A DNA stretch of 64,000 nt from Alphaproteobacteria bacterium UBA6324 (GCA_002439085.1 DJSW01000029.1:62001-126000); one strand, 5' to 3'. Counted from the stretch's first letter, positions 51,610 through 60,976 are shown. Notes: a model not told the origin generated them from the sequence alone. Program-made: numbers and translations.

Positions 51610-52224
51610 TCAGTGAACCAAAACATCGCAGCAATCAAACCCCGCGATGTCCATCATGCCGACGTGCGGCAGAAAATCAAAACACGCCCGCGCATAGGCC
51701 GCGCGCCCTTCGCGTTCCAGCAAAGCATCCAGCTTTTCCTTTAAAGCGTGCAGGTACAAAACGTCGTTCGCGGCGTATTTCAGCTGTTCTTCGCTCAATT
51801 CGTCCGCCCCCCAGTCGGAACACTGCTGTTCCTTTTCCAGTTCGACGCCCAACAGGGACGAACACAGCGATTTCAGGCTGTGCGACGGGGCGTTCGTGCG
51901 GGCGATTTTGGACGCGACCTTGGTGCAATAGACCGGCGCGCACACGACCCCCAGATACAAATACAGCGCCGCGACATCGAATCGGGCGTATTGAAAAATC
52001 TTTAAAACAGAGACGTCCCGCAGCAACGATTTCAGATTCGGCGCGTCATAGCACCCTTTTTTGAAACGGACGATGTGGGCGTTTCCCTTGCCGTCCCCCA
52101 GCTGAACCAGACACAGCCGGTCGCGGTGCAATTCCAACCCCATCGTTTCGGTATCGACGGCCACGGCGCCCGAAAAATGAACAGACGCGGGCAAATCCCC
52201 TTCGTGAAAGTAAATTTGCGTCAT
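51610..52224 (-). CDS. rnd: Ribonuclease D (short form)
   Basis: A 204-residue 3'-5' exoribonuclease for tRNA/rRNA maturation. Exo motifs: AVDTETMGL (ExoI), IFQYARFDVAAL (ExoII) and LKYAANDVLYLHAL (ExoIII, YxxxD). It lacks the HRDC domains of E. coli RNase D, as in many alphaproteobacteria. The ATG at 52224 (GGAG shortly upstream) is preferred; another ATG at 52233 is possible. It lies directly after tRNA-Leu and its terminator. Confidence 0.92.
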   Translation of the reverse strand: MTQIYFHEGDLPASVHFSGAVAVDTETMGLELHRDRLCLVQLGDGKGNAHIVRFKKGCYDAPNLKSLLRDVSVLKIFQYARFDVAALYLYLGVVCAPVYCTKVASKIARTNAPSHSLKSLCSSLLGVELEKEQQCSDWGADELSEEQLKYAANDVLYLHALKEKLDALLEREGRAAYARACFDFLPHVGMMDIAGFDCCDVLVH

Positions 52225-52246
52225 TGACTCCATTCCCCTTTCGTCC

Positions 52247-52276
52247 AAAAAAGAAAGGGGCTGAAAACCGCCCCTT
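52247..52276 (-). terminator. Terminator of tRNA-Leu
   Basis: On the minus strand AAGGGGC (52276-52270) pairs with GCCCCTT (52261-52255), loop GGTTTTCA, then TCTTTTTT. Confidence 0.85.
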
Positions 52277-52294
52277 GCCTTTAGAAGCTTGTCT

Positions 52295-52381
52295 TGGTGC
52301 CCAAAATAGGACTCGAACCTACACACCCTTGCGAGTACTAGCACCTGAAGCTAGCGCGTCTACCAATTCCGCCATTTGGGC
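52295..52381 (-). tRNA. tRNA-Leu (anticodon CAG)
   Basis: An 87-nt class II tRNA on the minus strand with encoded CCA. Acceptor GCCCAAA/TTTGGGC, D-arm GGCGGAATTGGTAGACGC, anticodon stem CTAGC/GCTAG with loop TTCAGGT (anticodon CAG), long variable arm (ACTCGCAAGGGTG), T-arm TAGGTTCGAGTCCTA. Confidence 0.95.
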
Positions 52382-52438
52382 AAAACAAGCTACAGCCGTT
52401 CTTTTATTACGAAGCGAACCGTTCGTCAACAAAAAAAA

Positions 52439-53233
52439 TCAAAAAATATAAAAAAGATAAATCCCCAGCGCGATCCGGTACGCCGCGAACACCGCGAACG
52501 AAGAGTTTTTCAGCCATTTCATCAAAAATCCGATCGCCAGAACGCCGCCCGCGAACGACAGCAAAACGCCCGTCCCGATTTCCGGAACGGACAGCGTTTG
52601 CGATTCGGCGGCCGTCAAAAGCTTTAAAACGCCCAGTGCGCCCGCCGCGCCGATCGTCGGAACGGACAGCAGCATCGAAAAACGCGCCGATTCCGCGCGC
52701 CCGATTCCCAACGCCCGCGCCGCCGTCATCGTCACGCCCGACCGGCTGACCCCCGGAATCAGCGCCAGCACCTGCGCCGCGCCGATCAGCAACGCTTGTT
52801 TGACCGTCATATCCGCGACATTCCCCTCCGTCTTGCCGGTTTTGTCCGCCAGATACAGCAAAACGCCGAAAACGATCGCGGTAACGGCGATCACCCGCGG
52901 ACTGCGGAAATTTTCCTCGATATAATCGTTGCAAAAGAATCCGATCAGGAACACGGGGACGCACGCGACGCCCAAATTCAGCGCCAAGCGCGCCCGCGGC
53001 GTCGAAAACGCCCTTTTCAGCAAATCCAACCCGCCCAAAACCGCGGCGGCGACATCCCGCCTGAAATACAGCGCGACGGAAAACAGCGTCCCGACGTGCA
53101 ACGCGATATCCGCGGCCATTCCCTGATCCGGCCATCCGAACAGCCGCGGTGCCAAAATCAGGTGCGCCGACGAACTGACCGGCAGAAATTCGGTGGCGCT
53201 TTGCACCAAAGCCAGAACGATCGTTTGCAGCAT
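52439..53233 (-). CDS. uppP: Undecaprenyl-diphosphatase UppP (BacA)
   Basis: A 264-residue, ~eight-TM enzyme that recycles undecaprenyl pyrophosphate for peptidoglycan and O-antigen synthesis. TEFLPVSSSAHLIL (the E-[F/L]-LPVSSx-H motif) and IPGVSRSGVTMTAAR (PGxSRSG) are the catalytic signatures. It is separately transcribed on the minus strand, divergent from fzlA. Confidence 0.95.
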   Translation of the reverse strand: MLQTIVLALVQSATEFLPVSSSAHLILAPRLFGWPDQGMAADIALHVGTLFSVALYFRRDVAAAVLGGLDLLKRAFSTPRARLALNLGVACVPVFLIGFFCNDYIEENFRSPRVIAVTAIVFGVLLYLADKTGKTEGNVADMTVKQALLIGAAQVLALIPGVSRSGVTMTAARALGIGRAESARFSMLLSVPTIGAAGALGVLKLLTAAESQTLSVPEIGTGVLLSFAGGVLAIGFLMKWLKNSSFAVFAAYRIALGIYLFYIF

Positions 53234-53293
53234 GGGCGTATCCTTTCATCACATTGAATAATGACGCGGACACTGTGAAGTTTTTTTTCAAAA

Positions 53294-53323
53294 TTTACAA
53301 GCTATAAACCATTTTTCGATAAA
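53294..53323 (+). promoter_or_regulatory. Candidate promoter of fzlA
   Basis: TTTACA (53294-53299), 18-nt spacer, GATAAA (53318-53323), 38 nt before the fzlA ATG in an AT-rich divergent gap. Confidence 0.4.
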
Positions 53324-53361
53324 AAATAAAAAGGACTGTCGTTATTTTCAGGAAATCCGCC

Positions 53362-54045
53362 ATGTACACGCTTTACCATCATCCGGCCGACCCCTTTTCC
53401 CGCAAGGTGCGTCTTGTGCTGGCGGAAAAGGGGCTGGAATTCACGACGAAAACCGAAGAACCGTGGAAATACCGGCCGGAGTTTCTGGCCATGAATCCGG
53501 CGGGCGAAGTCCCCGTGCTGGAAGAACCCGACGGCCACATCCTGTGCGGCCACCGTCCGATTTGCGAATACATCGACGAAATCACGTCGCGCCCCCTGTT
53601 CGGCGCGTACGCCCGCGACAAAGCCGAAGTCCGCCGCCTGTGCGATTGGTTCGACGACAAGTTTTTCCACGAAGTCACTTATTATCTGGCCGGTGAAAAG
53701 ATTATGAAACGGCTGACGGGCGGCGTGCCGGATTCCGACGCGATCCGCGCGGGGAAAACGAATCTGGCCGGACATATGAATTATATGGAATGGCTGTTGA
53801 AACAGCGCAACTGGTTGGCCGGCGAAGCGTTTTCCATGGCCGATTTCGCGGCGGCGGCGCAATTTTCCGTGCTGGATTACATCGGCGAAGTGCCTTGGGA
53901 CAAAACGGAAAACGGCCTGCCCGCGTTCGAGGAAACGAAAAACTGGTACGCACGCGTCAAATCACGCCCGTCGTTCCGTCCCGTTCTGGCCGACCGGATC
54001 ACGGGCGTCATCGCCGCGCCGCATTACGGGGATTTGGATTTTTAA
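53362..54045 (+). CDS. fzlA: FtsZ-associated GST-like protein FzlA
   Basis: A 227-residue glutathione-S-transferase-fold protein. The N-terminal thioredoxin-like domain opens MYTLYHHPADPFSRKVRLVL and has NPAGEVPVL. The C-terminal helical domain ends in PHYGDLDF, nearly identical to the conserved C-terminal '..HYADLDF' of Caulobacter FzlA, which binds FtsZ and is needed for constriction. A generic GST is the fallback. Two genes follow on the same strand. Confidence 0.82.
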   Translation: MYTLYHHPADPFSRKVRLVLAEKGLEFTTKTEEPWKYRPEFLAMNPAGEVPVLEEPDGHILCGHRPICEYIDEITSRPLFGAYARDKAEVRRLCDWFDDKFFHEVTYYLAGEKIMKRLTGGVPDSDAIRAGKTNLAGHMNYMEWLLKQRNWLAGEAFSMADFAAAAQFSVLDYIGEVPWDKTENGLPAFEETKNWYARVKSRPSFRPVLADRITGVIAAPHYGDLDF

Positions 54046-54055
54046 GGATACCGCC

Positions 54056-54430
54056 ATGAAACGCATTTGCCGACTGTTCGCCCTTTGCCTGTTGCTGACC
54101 GCCTGTTCTTCGCCGACGCGCGTTTATTATTGGGCGAAGGACAACACCGGCGCGGACAGGTTCGTCAGCGACCACAACAAATGTCTGAGCCAAGCCGATT
54201 TCTGGCCGTGGCGGCGCATCAGTTTCGACCCGATGTCGCCCGAAACGTTGGATCTGCGGTTGAATTTGAAAGACGGCGGCATCTGGGCGAACTATTCCCC
54301 CTACCCCGGCGCGATGCCCGTTTTCGTCAACACGGCCACCCCGTCGAAAACCGTCATTTACTGGCGTTACGCGCGTTGTATGCGCAAAGCCGGATACCGC
54401 GAACGCCGTCCCTACGGCGGCCCGCTTTAA
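54056..54430 (+). CDS. Small lipoprotein of unknown function
   Basis: A 124-residue protein with a lipobox (FALCLLLTACSS). The mature part has VYYWAKDNTGADRFVSDHNKC and a C-terminal Cys-containing YARCMRKAGYRERRP, so a disulfide is possible. AAGGATACC precedes the ATG. It follows fzlA by 10 nt and is presumably cotranscribed. No domain recognised. Confidence 0.65.
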   Translation: MKRICRLFALCLLLTACSSPTRVYYWAKDNTGADRFVSDHNKCLSQADFWPWRRISFDPMSPETLDLRLNLKDGGIWANYSPYPGAMPVFVNTATPSKTVIYWRYARCMRKAGYRERRPYGGPL

Positions 54431-54454
54431 CTTTGAAACGAATCGGAAAGAATC

Positions 54455-55621
54455 ATGACTGATCAAAAAAAGACACCCGTCATCCTGCAAATCCTGCCGC
54501 GCCTGGAAACCGGCGGCGTCGAACGCGGCACGACCGAAATCGCCGCCGCGATCAAAGACGCCGGCTGGACATCCGTTGTCGTTTCCGGCGGCGGGCGGCT
54601 GGTGCACGATCTGGAACGCGGCGGAACGGAACATATCACTTTGCCCGTTTATTCAAAAAACTGGTTCACCATGCGCCGCAACGCCGCGAAGCTGGCGAAA
54701 ATCATCAAAGAAAAGAACGTTGACATCGTTCACGCCCGATCCCGCGCGCCGGCGTGGTGCGCCAAATGGGCGTGCGAAATGACGGGCGTCCCCTTTTTGA
54801 CGACGTTCCACGGCGCGTACAACATGGGGCCGTTCAATATTAAAAAAGGATACAACAAGGTTATGATCGACGGCGTGATGACGATCGCCGTGTCGAACTT
54901 TATCAAAAGTTACATTCTGGAACACTATCCCGAAAAGGATCCGGAAACGATCCGCGTCATCCACCGCGGCGCCGACATCGACCGGTTCAACACGGCGCAA
55001 GTGTCGCAGGAACGCATGATCGCCCTGTCGCAAAAATGGCGTCTGCCCGAAGATTTGCCCGTCATCATGCTGCCCGGCCGTCTGACCCGTTGGAAAGGCC
55101 AGATCGTCATGCTGGACGCTTTGGCGCAAATGAAACACAAAAACGTGCGCTGTCTGTTCGTCGGTTCGGATCAGGGGCGGACGGGATACCGCCGCGAACT
55201 GGAACGGAAGATTAAAAAGCTGGGGCTGACGGGCGTTGTGCAAATGGTTGACCATTGCAGCGAAATGGACGTGGCCTATATGCTGTCCGACATCGTCGTG
55301 TCCGCCTCCACCGATCCGGAGGCGTTCGGCCGCGTCGTCCCCGAAGCGCAGGCGATGGGGCGGCTGGTCGTCGGTCCCGACCACGGCGGCGCGACGGAAA
55401 CGATCCGCGACGGCGAAACGGGATTTTTGTTCAAACACGGCGACGCCGCCGATTTGGCGCAAAAGCTGGACGCCATGCTGGACATGACCGCGGAGGGGAA
55501 AAAGAAAATGACCGAAGCCGCCGTCAAAAGCGTACGCGACGATTTTTCCAAAACGAAAATGTGCGAAAAGACAATCGCCCTTTACCGTGAAATCATCGAA
55601 AAGGCGAACGCGGACAAATGA
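54455..55621 (+). CDS. GT4-family glycosyltransferase
   Basis: A 388-residue GT-B glycosyltransferase. N-terminal LPRLETGGVERGTTEIAAA and VHARSRAPAWCAKWA; C-terminal donor-binding domain with MLPGRLTRWKGQIVML, LFVGSDQG and the E-x7-E motif in EAFGRVVPEAQAMGRLVVGPDHGGATE. Cytoplasmic or peripheral, probably LPS core or exopolysaccharide assembly. Its stop overlaps the next start by 4 nt. Confidence 0.88.
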   Translation: MTDQKKTPVILQILPRLETGGVERGTTEIAAAIKDAGWTSVVVSGGGRLVHDLERGGTEHITLPVYSKNWFTMRRNAAKLAKIIKEKNVDIVHARSRAPAWCAKWACEMTGVPFLTTFHGAYNMGPFNIKKGYNKVMIDGVMTIAVSNFIKSYILEHYPEKDPETIRVIHRGADIDRFNTAQVSQERMIALSQKWRLPEDLPVIMLPGRLTRWKGQIVMLDALAQMKHKNVRCLFVGSDQGRTGYRRELERKIKKLGLTGVVQMVDHCSEMDVAYMLSDIVVSASTDPEAFGRVVPEAQAMGRLVVGPDHGGATETIRDGETGFLFKHGDAADLAQKLDAMLDMTAEGKKKMTEAAVKSVRDDFSKTKMCEKTIALYREIIEKANADK

Positions 55622-57267
55622 CGGCGAAGCGAAAGGGGATTTTCGTCTTTTTCCTGTTTTTGATCGCGGGCGGGCTGGTTTCCGCCGTCCTGCGCCATGA
55701 AAACACGTGGGATTTGTACAATTACCACTATTACAACGGGTTCGCCCTGCTGAACGGCCGCGTCGGGTTCGATTTGGCGCCGGCGTTCATCATGTCGTTT
55801 TTCAACCCGCTGGCGGACGGCGTCGTCTATCTGCTGATCCGCGCGTTCAACGACCGCGTCCCGCTGTACAGTTTCTTTACGGGGCTGTATTTCGGCGGGC
55901 TGATGTACGTTTTGTTCCTGATCAACCGCCTGTTTTTCGACACATCGACGCGCAGGGGGCGGATCGCGGCGGTTTTGTCGCTGTGCGCCGGCGCAACGGG
56001 GTTTGCAACATGGTTTCAAATCGGCAGTTCGACCAACGAAATCCCCGTTTCGATCCTTGTCCTGACCGGTGTTTACCTGTTATTGAAGCTGATCGCCACT
56101 CCGACAGGCGCGGCAAACTTGAAAACCGTATTCATCGCGGGTATGCTGCTGGGATCGGCCGCGGGGCTGAAATACACGTCGGCGATTTACTGCCTGACAT
56201 CGGGGATCGCGTTCATCCTGTTTCGCAATCGGATTTCGTCCGCCTCCGTCAAGGCGCTGCTTTTGTTCATCGCGGGCGGACTGACCGGATTTCTGGCGTT
56301 CAACGGATACTGGATGTATCTGATGTACAAAAACTACGACAGCCCGTTTTTCCCGCTGTTCAACGCGGTTTTCAAATCCCCGTGGTTTCCGGAAATCAAC
56401 ACGCGCGACCAAATCCACGTCGCCGCCCGATCCGTCGGCCGCGCCCTGTCCGTCCCGCTGGAAATGATCAATCACACAAAGAAAAAAGAACTGGTCGGAT
56501 TTTACCGGTTCACGGACGCGCGGTTTTATTTCATGTACCTGTTCGGCGCAATTTTCCTGTGTTCGAGGGCGTTTGAAAACGCGCCGAAACCGCGGCCGCA
56601 AACGTTGTTTTTGATGACGTTCGCGGGAACGTCGTTTCTGGTTTGGCTGTTTTTCTTTTCCATCATCCGCTACGTCATCCCGTTTGAAACCGTTTTGCCG
56701 GTGTTGTTCGGAACCGCCCTGCTGTCCGTCGCGCCGAAATCGAAAAAACTGTTCCGGCGCGCCTATGTCCCTTTGTGCGTTTTTGTCTGCGCCGCGTTGC
56801 TGGTCACGCCGTTTGCGTCGGAAACCAGCCACCTGCGCGGCCGCAAAAGCGTCATCGCGTTTCCGAACGGGTTTGACATTCCGGACAATTCGCTGATTTT
56901 CATTTTAAACGAACCGTCCACGCATCTGGTCGTCGATTTGCTGAAACGGCATCCGCGGTCGCGGGCGCTGAGCTTTTCGACGCAAATGGATTCGACATGG
57001 GCGATCGCCCCCTACGGCATTACGGGATACGGCAAGTTCAAGGAAAAAACCGCGGAGGTCATCAACAACCACGACGGCGCGTTCGTCGCGGTCGGGCACA
57101 CGGCCTTTCCCTTTTTGAACGACATCTGCCGGCCGTTGAACGCGCTTTCCGTCGTTTCGGGGGAAAAGCCGCTGTTTTACTTCGCCTGCGTCGGCGACGA
57201 ACAAAGTATGCTGAAAACGTTTCCCAACCTGTATATGGGCATTATCGACGGAAAAAAAGCGGATTAG
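55618..57267 (+). CDS. Polytopic GT-C-like membrane protein
   Basis: A 549-residue protein with about ten TM helices. The first periplasmic loop, HENTWDLYNYHYYNGFALLNG, has an Asp followed by a Tyr/His cluster, like the catalytic loop of lipid-linked-sugar GT-C transferases. A ~150-residue soluble C-terminal part follows the last TM. Overlap with the GT4 gene (ATGA) suggests both act on the same surface glycan. Exact function unknown. Confidence 0.6.
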   Translation: MTAKRKGIFVFFLFLIAGGLVSAVLRHENTWDLYNYHYYNGFALLNGRVGFDLAPAFIMSFFNPLADGVVYLLIRAFNDRVPLYSFFTGLYFGGLMYVLFLINRLFFDTSTRRGRIAAVLSLCAGATGFATWFQIGSSTNEIPVSILVLTGVYLLLKLIATPTGAANLKTVFIAGMLLGSAAGLKYTSAIYCLTSGIAFILFRNRISSASVKALLLFIAGGLTGFLAFNGYWMYLMYKNYDSPFFPLFNAVFKSPWFPEINTRDQIHVAARSVGRALSVPLEMINHTKKKELVGFYRFTDARFYFMYLFGAIFLCSRAFENAPKPRPQTLFLMTFAGTSFLVWLFFFSIIRYVIPFETVLPVLFGTALLSVAPKSKKLFRRAYVPLCVFVCAALLVTPFASETSHLRGRKSVIAFPNGFDIPDNSLIFILNEPSTHLVVDLLKRHPRSRALSFSTQMDSTWAIAPYGITGYGKFKEKTAEVINNHDGAFVAVGHTAFPFLNDICRPLNALSVVSGEKPLFYFACVGDEQSMLKTFPNLYMGIIDGKKAD

Positions 57268-57339
57268 GTCTTGAATACGGGACAAAGCGGAATTACAATG
57301 CGCGCATCTAAAACTTTAATATGAAAGAAGACTGTTTTC

Positions 57340-59259
57340 ATGGTTTCGATTAAACTTCCCGACAGCTCGGTGCTGTCATTCGACGGAGCGACCGACGGGG
57401 CGCAAATCGCCGCCAAAATCGGCGCGGGACTGGCCAAAGCGGCTTTGGCGATCAAAGTCAACGGCAAACTGCAGGATCTGGCGACGCCGATCGCGTCCGA
57501 CGCCGACATCGACATCATCACCGCGAAATCGCCCGAAGGGCTGGACATCATCCGCCACACCTGTTCGCATGTCATGGCGCAGGCGGTGCAGGAACTGTAC
57601 CCCGAAACGCAGGTGACGATCGGACCGGCGATCGAAAACGGCTTCTATTACGATTTTGCGCGGGAAAAACCGTTCACTTTGGCCGATTTGGAAGCCATCG
57701 AAAAACGCATGGCGGAAATCGTGGATCGCGACGAACCCGTCGTGCGCGAGGAAAAATCCCGCGAAGACGCCATCGCTTTCTTTAAGAAAAAAGGCGAAAA
57801 ATACAAAGTCGAACTGATCGAAGACCTGCCCGCCGACGCGGTGATCAGCTTTTACCGTCAGGGCGACTTCATCGACCTGTGCCGCGGTCCGCATCTGCCA
57901 TCCACGGGCAAGGTCGGCAAGGCGTTCAAATTGATGAAGGTCGCGGGCGCGTATTGGCGCGGCGATTCTTCGCGCGAACAGCTGCAGCGCATTTACGGCA
58001 CGGCTTGGGCGGACAAAAAAGCTCTGGACGCCTATCTGGTTCAGCTGGAAGAGGCCGAAAAACGCGACCACCGCAAGCTGGGACGCGAAATGGATCTGTT
58101 CCATTTCGAGGACGTCGCCCCCGGCGACATTTTCTGGCACCCGCACGGCTGGACGCTGTTCCAGACGCTGATCAACTATCTGCGCAAACGGCAAAACGAT
58201 GTCGGCTATGTCGAAATCAACACGCCGCAGATTATGGATCGCGTTTTGTGGGAAACGTCGGGGCATTGGGACTGGTACCGCGAAAATATGTTCACGACCA
58301 CGATCGAAGACCGCGTTTTCTGCGTCAAACCGATGAACTGCCCCGGCGGTATTCTGGTGTTCAAACAGGGCATCAAATCCTACCGCGACCTGCCGCAGTA
58401 CATCGCCGAATTCGGCCGCGTCCACCGCTACGAAGCGTCGGGCGCTCTGCACGGATTGTTCCGCGTTCGCGCGTTCACGCAGGACGACGCGCACATTTTC
58501 TGCACGCCCGAACAACTGGAAGACGAATGCCAGAAGGTCGTCCGCCTGATGCTGGACATCTACGACGCGTTCGGATTGAAAGACGTCAGCATCAAACTGT
58601 CCACCCGCCCCGCCGAACGCATCGGCGCCGACGAATTGTGGGACAAGACGGAAACCGCGTTGGCGCAGGCGTTGACCGACATGGGGTACAAATACACGCT
58701 GAACCCCGGCGACGGCGCGTTCTACGGCCCGAAACTGGACTTCAAGGTCAAAGACGCGATCGGCCGCGAATGGCAGCTGGGCACGCTGCAGGTTGACATG
58801 AACCTGCCGGAACGTTTCGACGTTTCCTATATCGGCGAAGACGGCGAAAAACACCGCCCGATCATGTTGCACCGCGCTTTGTTCGGTTCGCTGGAACGCT
58901 TTACGGGCATCATGATTGAACATTACGCGGGCAAATTCCCGTTCTGGCTCGCCCCCGTTCAGGCGGTCGTCGCAACGATCACCGACGACGGCGACGAATA
59001 CGCGGCCGAGGTTGTAAAAGCGTTGAAAAAGGCCGGCATCCGCGCCGAAATCGACCTGCGCAACGAAAAGATCAGCTACAAGATCCGCGAACATTCGTTG
59101 AAAAAGGTTCCCGTCGTGCTGGTCATCGGCAAAAAAGAAGCCGCCGACAAAACCGTCACGATCAGACGTTTGGGACAGGAAAAGCAAGAAACGCTTGCAC
59201 TTGGCGACGTAGTTGCTAAACTGACCGCCGAAGCGGCGTGGCCGCATATTGAAGACTAA
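57340..59259 (+). CDS. thrS: Threonyl-tRNA synthetase
   Basis: A 639-residue class II synthetase. N-terminal TGS domain (~1-60), editing domain with THXR-type HTCSHVMAQA and later Cys/His residues, catalytic core with WHPHGWTLFQTL, MNCPGGILVF, YRDLPQYIAEFGRVHRYEASG and HRALFGSLERF, and a C-terminal anticodon-binding domain (FWLAPVQAVVATI). infC follows 22 nt later. Confidence 0.97.
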   Translation: MVSIKLPDSSVLSFDGATDGAQIAAKIGAGLAKAALAIKVNGKLQDLATPIASDADIDIITAKSPEGLDIIRHTCSHVMAQAVQELYPETQVTIGPAIENGFYYDFAREKPFTLADLEAIEKRMAEIVDRDEPVVREEKSREDAIAFFKKKGEKYKVELIEDLPADAVISFYRQGDFIDLCRGPHLPSTGKVGKAFKLMKVAGAYWRGDSSREQLQRIYGTAWADKKALDAYLVQLEEAEKRDHRKLGREMDLFHFEDVAPGDIFWHPHGWTLFQTLINYLRKRQNDVGYVEINTPQIMDRVLWETSGHWDWYRENMFTTTIEDRVFCVKPMNCPGGILVFKQGIKSYRDLPQYIAEFGRVHRYEASGALHGLFRVRAFTQDDAHIFCTPEQLEDECQKVVRLMLDIYDAFGLKDVSIKLSTRPAERIGADELWDKTETALAQALTDMGYKYTLNPGDGAFYGPKLDFKVKDAIGREWQLGTLQVDMNLPERFDVSYIGEDGEKHRPIMLHRALFGSLERFTGIMIEHYAGKFPFWLAPVQAVVATITDDGDEYAAEVVKALKKAGIRAEIDLRNEKISYKIREHSLKKVPVVLVIGKKEAADKTVTIRRLGQEKQETLALGDVVAKLTAEAAWPHIED

Positions 59260-59281
59260 CCTTAACTGATGGAGGCTTTTT

Positions 59282-59818
59282 ATATCTACCGATACGACAC
59301 AGGCATCGCCCACCCGTGAGGGGCCGCGTGCCAACAAAGACATTACGGCGAGAGAAGTCCGCCTGATCGGCGCCGACGGCGAGAACGTCGGGGTTGTTTC
59401 CGTGCGCGAAGCGTTGCGCATGGCCGACGAAGCGGGTTTGGATCTGATCGAAATTTCGCCGAACGCCAATCCGCCCGTTTGCAAAATTCTGGATCTGGGC
59501 AAATACCGCTATGAACTGCAAAAGAAAAAAGCGGAAGCCCGCAAAAACCAGAAAGTTGTCGAAATCAAGGAAATCAAGCTGAGTCCGAATATCGACACGC
59601 ACGATTACGAAGTCAAATTGCGTAACGCGCAGCGCTTTATTTCCGAAGGCAACAAAGTCAAATTCACCCTGCGTTTCCGCGGCCGTGAAATGGCGTATCA
59701 GGAACAGGGCGAAGAAATCATGGCGCGCGTTGTCGAAGATTCGGATTTATACGCCAAAGTCGAACATCCGGCGAAATTGGAAGGCAAACAGATCACCATG
59801 GTGATCGCGCCGAAATAA
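59282..59818 (+). CDS. infC: Translation initiation factor IF-3 with AUA start codon
   Basis: A 178-residue IF-3. N-domain GPRANKDITAREVRLIGADGENVGVV, linker LQKKKAEARKNQKVVEIKEIKLSPNID and C-domain with VKFTLRFRGREMAYQE are complete. The frame is closed by TGA at 59267-59269, and no ATG, GTG or TTG lies before the conserved N-domain; the first GTG (59402) would delete it. An ATA at 59282, 6 nt after GGAGG (59271-59275), is the only well-placed start. Non-canonical AUU/AUA/AUC starts on infC are known and allow IF-3 to repress its own translation. rpmI/rplT do not follow; a terminator does. Confidence 0.9.
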   Translation: MSTDTTQASPTREGPRANKDITAREVRLIGADGENVGVVSVREALRMADEAGLDLIEISPNANPPVCKILDLGKYRYELQKKKAEARKNQKVVEIKEIKLSPNIDTHDYEVKLRNAQRFISEGNKVKFTLRFRGREMAYQEQGEEIMARVVEDSDLYAKVEHPAKLEGKQITMVIAPK

Positions 59819-59833
59819 CGCCGCCGCGTTTTG

Positions 59834-59862
59834 AAAAACCCCGCCGCCGCGCGGGGTTTTTT
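59834..59862 (+). terminator. Terminator of thrS-infC
   Basis: AAAAACCCCGC / GCGGGGTTTTT stem (59834-59844, 59851-59861), followed by T; 16 nt after infC. Confidence 0.9.
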
Positions 59863-59920
59863 ATTGCCTTTTTATCGCCGCCGTTTCGTGAAAAACGCCG
59901 CCCCGACGTTCGGACACACA

Positions 59921-59949
59921 AAAAAGCCCTCCGGACGGGAGGGCTTTTT
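59921..59949 (-). terminator. Terminator of the PPIase gene
   Basis: Perfect 12-bp stem AAAAAGCCCTCC / GGAGGGCTTTTT (59921-59932, 59938-59949) with a T-run on the minus strand, 15 nt after the stop. Confidence 0.88.
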
Positions 59950-59964
59950 CCGAAAACGTCGCGA

Positions 59965-60813
59965 TTATTTCGCGGTGACTTTGCCGTCGGCGCCGAATTT
60001 GACCGGCGTCTTAACGATCTTGGCTTTTTTGCGCAGTTTGGCCATCGTGTCTTCAACGGTTTTAGCGGCCTGCATCTGCATCAATTCGCGTTCGACTTCC
60101 TCGAATTTCGGGGGTTCGGCCAAACGGCGGGGGCCGGCTTTGATCACATGGTATCCGAATTTCGTTTTGACGGGCTGTTTGGAAATTTCGCCTTCTTTCA
60201 TGGCGAAAGCCGCTTCGGAAAATTCGGGAACCATCAATTCACGCGAAAAATATCCCAGATCGCCGTCTTTCAGCCCTTTGTTTTCGGACAGCTTGTTCGC
60301 CAGTTCCGCGAAATCGGCGCCCTTTTCCAGCTGTTTGATCACGTCGCGCGCTTCCTTTTCCGTTTTCAGCAGGATGTGGGCGGCGGACATTTCTTCCTGC
60401 GGGGGATTATCCTTTTTGAACTGTTCGTACAACGCTTCCAGCTTTTCCTTGGTCTGTTCCTTTTTCGCGCGCTGTTCCAAATAGTAACGCGCCAGCAGGG
60501 ATTTTTCAAAATCCTTCAGCATCTTTTTGTATTCGGGCGTTTCCTGCACCTTTTCGGCCTTGGCCGCGGCGGCGACAACGTTCAAATCAATGATGTTGTC
60601 CAGCAAGGGTTCGTAAACGGTTTCCAACGGCATGGCGCCCAGCTGCGGGTTCGACGAACGCGCGGTTTCGATTTCGGACAGCGTGATTTTGTTGCCGTCA
60701 ACCGTGGCGACGACCAGATCCGTCGCGACAGCCGCCGCCTTTGACTTGGCGGCCTGCGCCGGCATCGCGAAGCACAGGACGGCCAAAGCGCCGGTGATAA
60801 CTTTTTTGGACAT
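59965..60813 (-). CDS. Periplasmic parvulin-type peptidyl-prolyl isomerase
   Basis: A 282-residue protein with a signal peptide (ALAVLCFAMPAQAA), an N-terminal chaperone-like helical region (SurA/PrsA-like; KITLSEIETARSS, LLDNIIDLNVV) and a parvulin domain (AAHILLKTEKEARDVIKQLEKGADFAELA, GDLGYFSRELMVPEFSEAAFAM, VKTKFGYHVIK). It probably folds outer-membrane or secreted proteins. A promoter lies at 60855-60882; divergent from secA. Confidence 0.92.
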   Translation of the reverse strand: MSKKVITGALAVLCFAMPAQAAKSKAAAVATDLVVATVDGNKITLSEIETARSSNPQLGAMPLETVYEPLLDNIIDLNVVAAAAKAEKVQETPEYKKMLKDFEKSLLARYYLEQRAKKEQTKEKLEALYEQFKKDNPPQEEMSAAHILLKTEKEARDVIKQLEKGADFAELANKLSENKGLKDGDLGYFSRELMVPEFSEAAFAMKEGEISKQPVKTKFGYHVIKAGPRRLAEPPKFEEVERELMQMQAAKTVEDTMAKLRKKAKIVKTPVKFGADGKVTAK

Positions 60814-60854
60814 TGTTTCAACCTTTCTTGCAATGTTGGTTTTGACTGACGGAT

Positions 60855-60882
60855 ATCATACCACCTTTCAAAAACGGGTAAA
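60855..60882 (-). promoter_or_regulatory. Candidate promoter of the PPIase gene
   Basis: On the minus strand TTTACC (60882-60877), 16-nt spacer, TATGAT (60860-60855), 42 nt before the start. Confidence 0.6.
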
Positions 60883-60946
60883 GATTTAAAATTCCGCCGG
60901 ACGCCCGAAAAATATGTTTTTTCGGCGGGGATGCCCAACTGAACGA

Positions 60947-60976
60947 TTGACACGCGCGGCTTTGTGGGCTTAACTT
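60947..60976 (+). promoter_or_regulatory. Candidate promoter of secA
   Basis: TTGACA (60947-60952), 18-nt spacer, TAACTT (60971-60976), 34 nt before the ATG; AAAGAGG is the ribosome site. Confidence 0.55.

Noticed and set aside
57376..59502. 708-codon minus-strand open frame
   Set aside because: Antisense to thrS; it consists of repetitive Phe/Gln/Val/Arg tracts with no domain.
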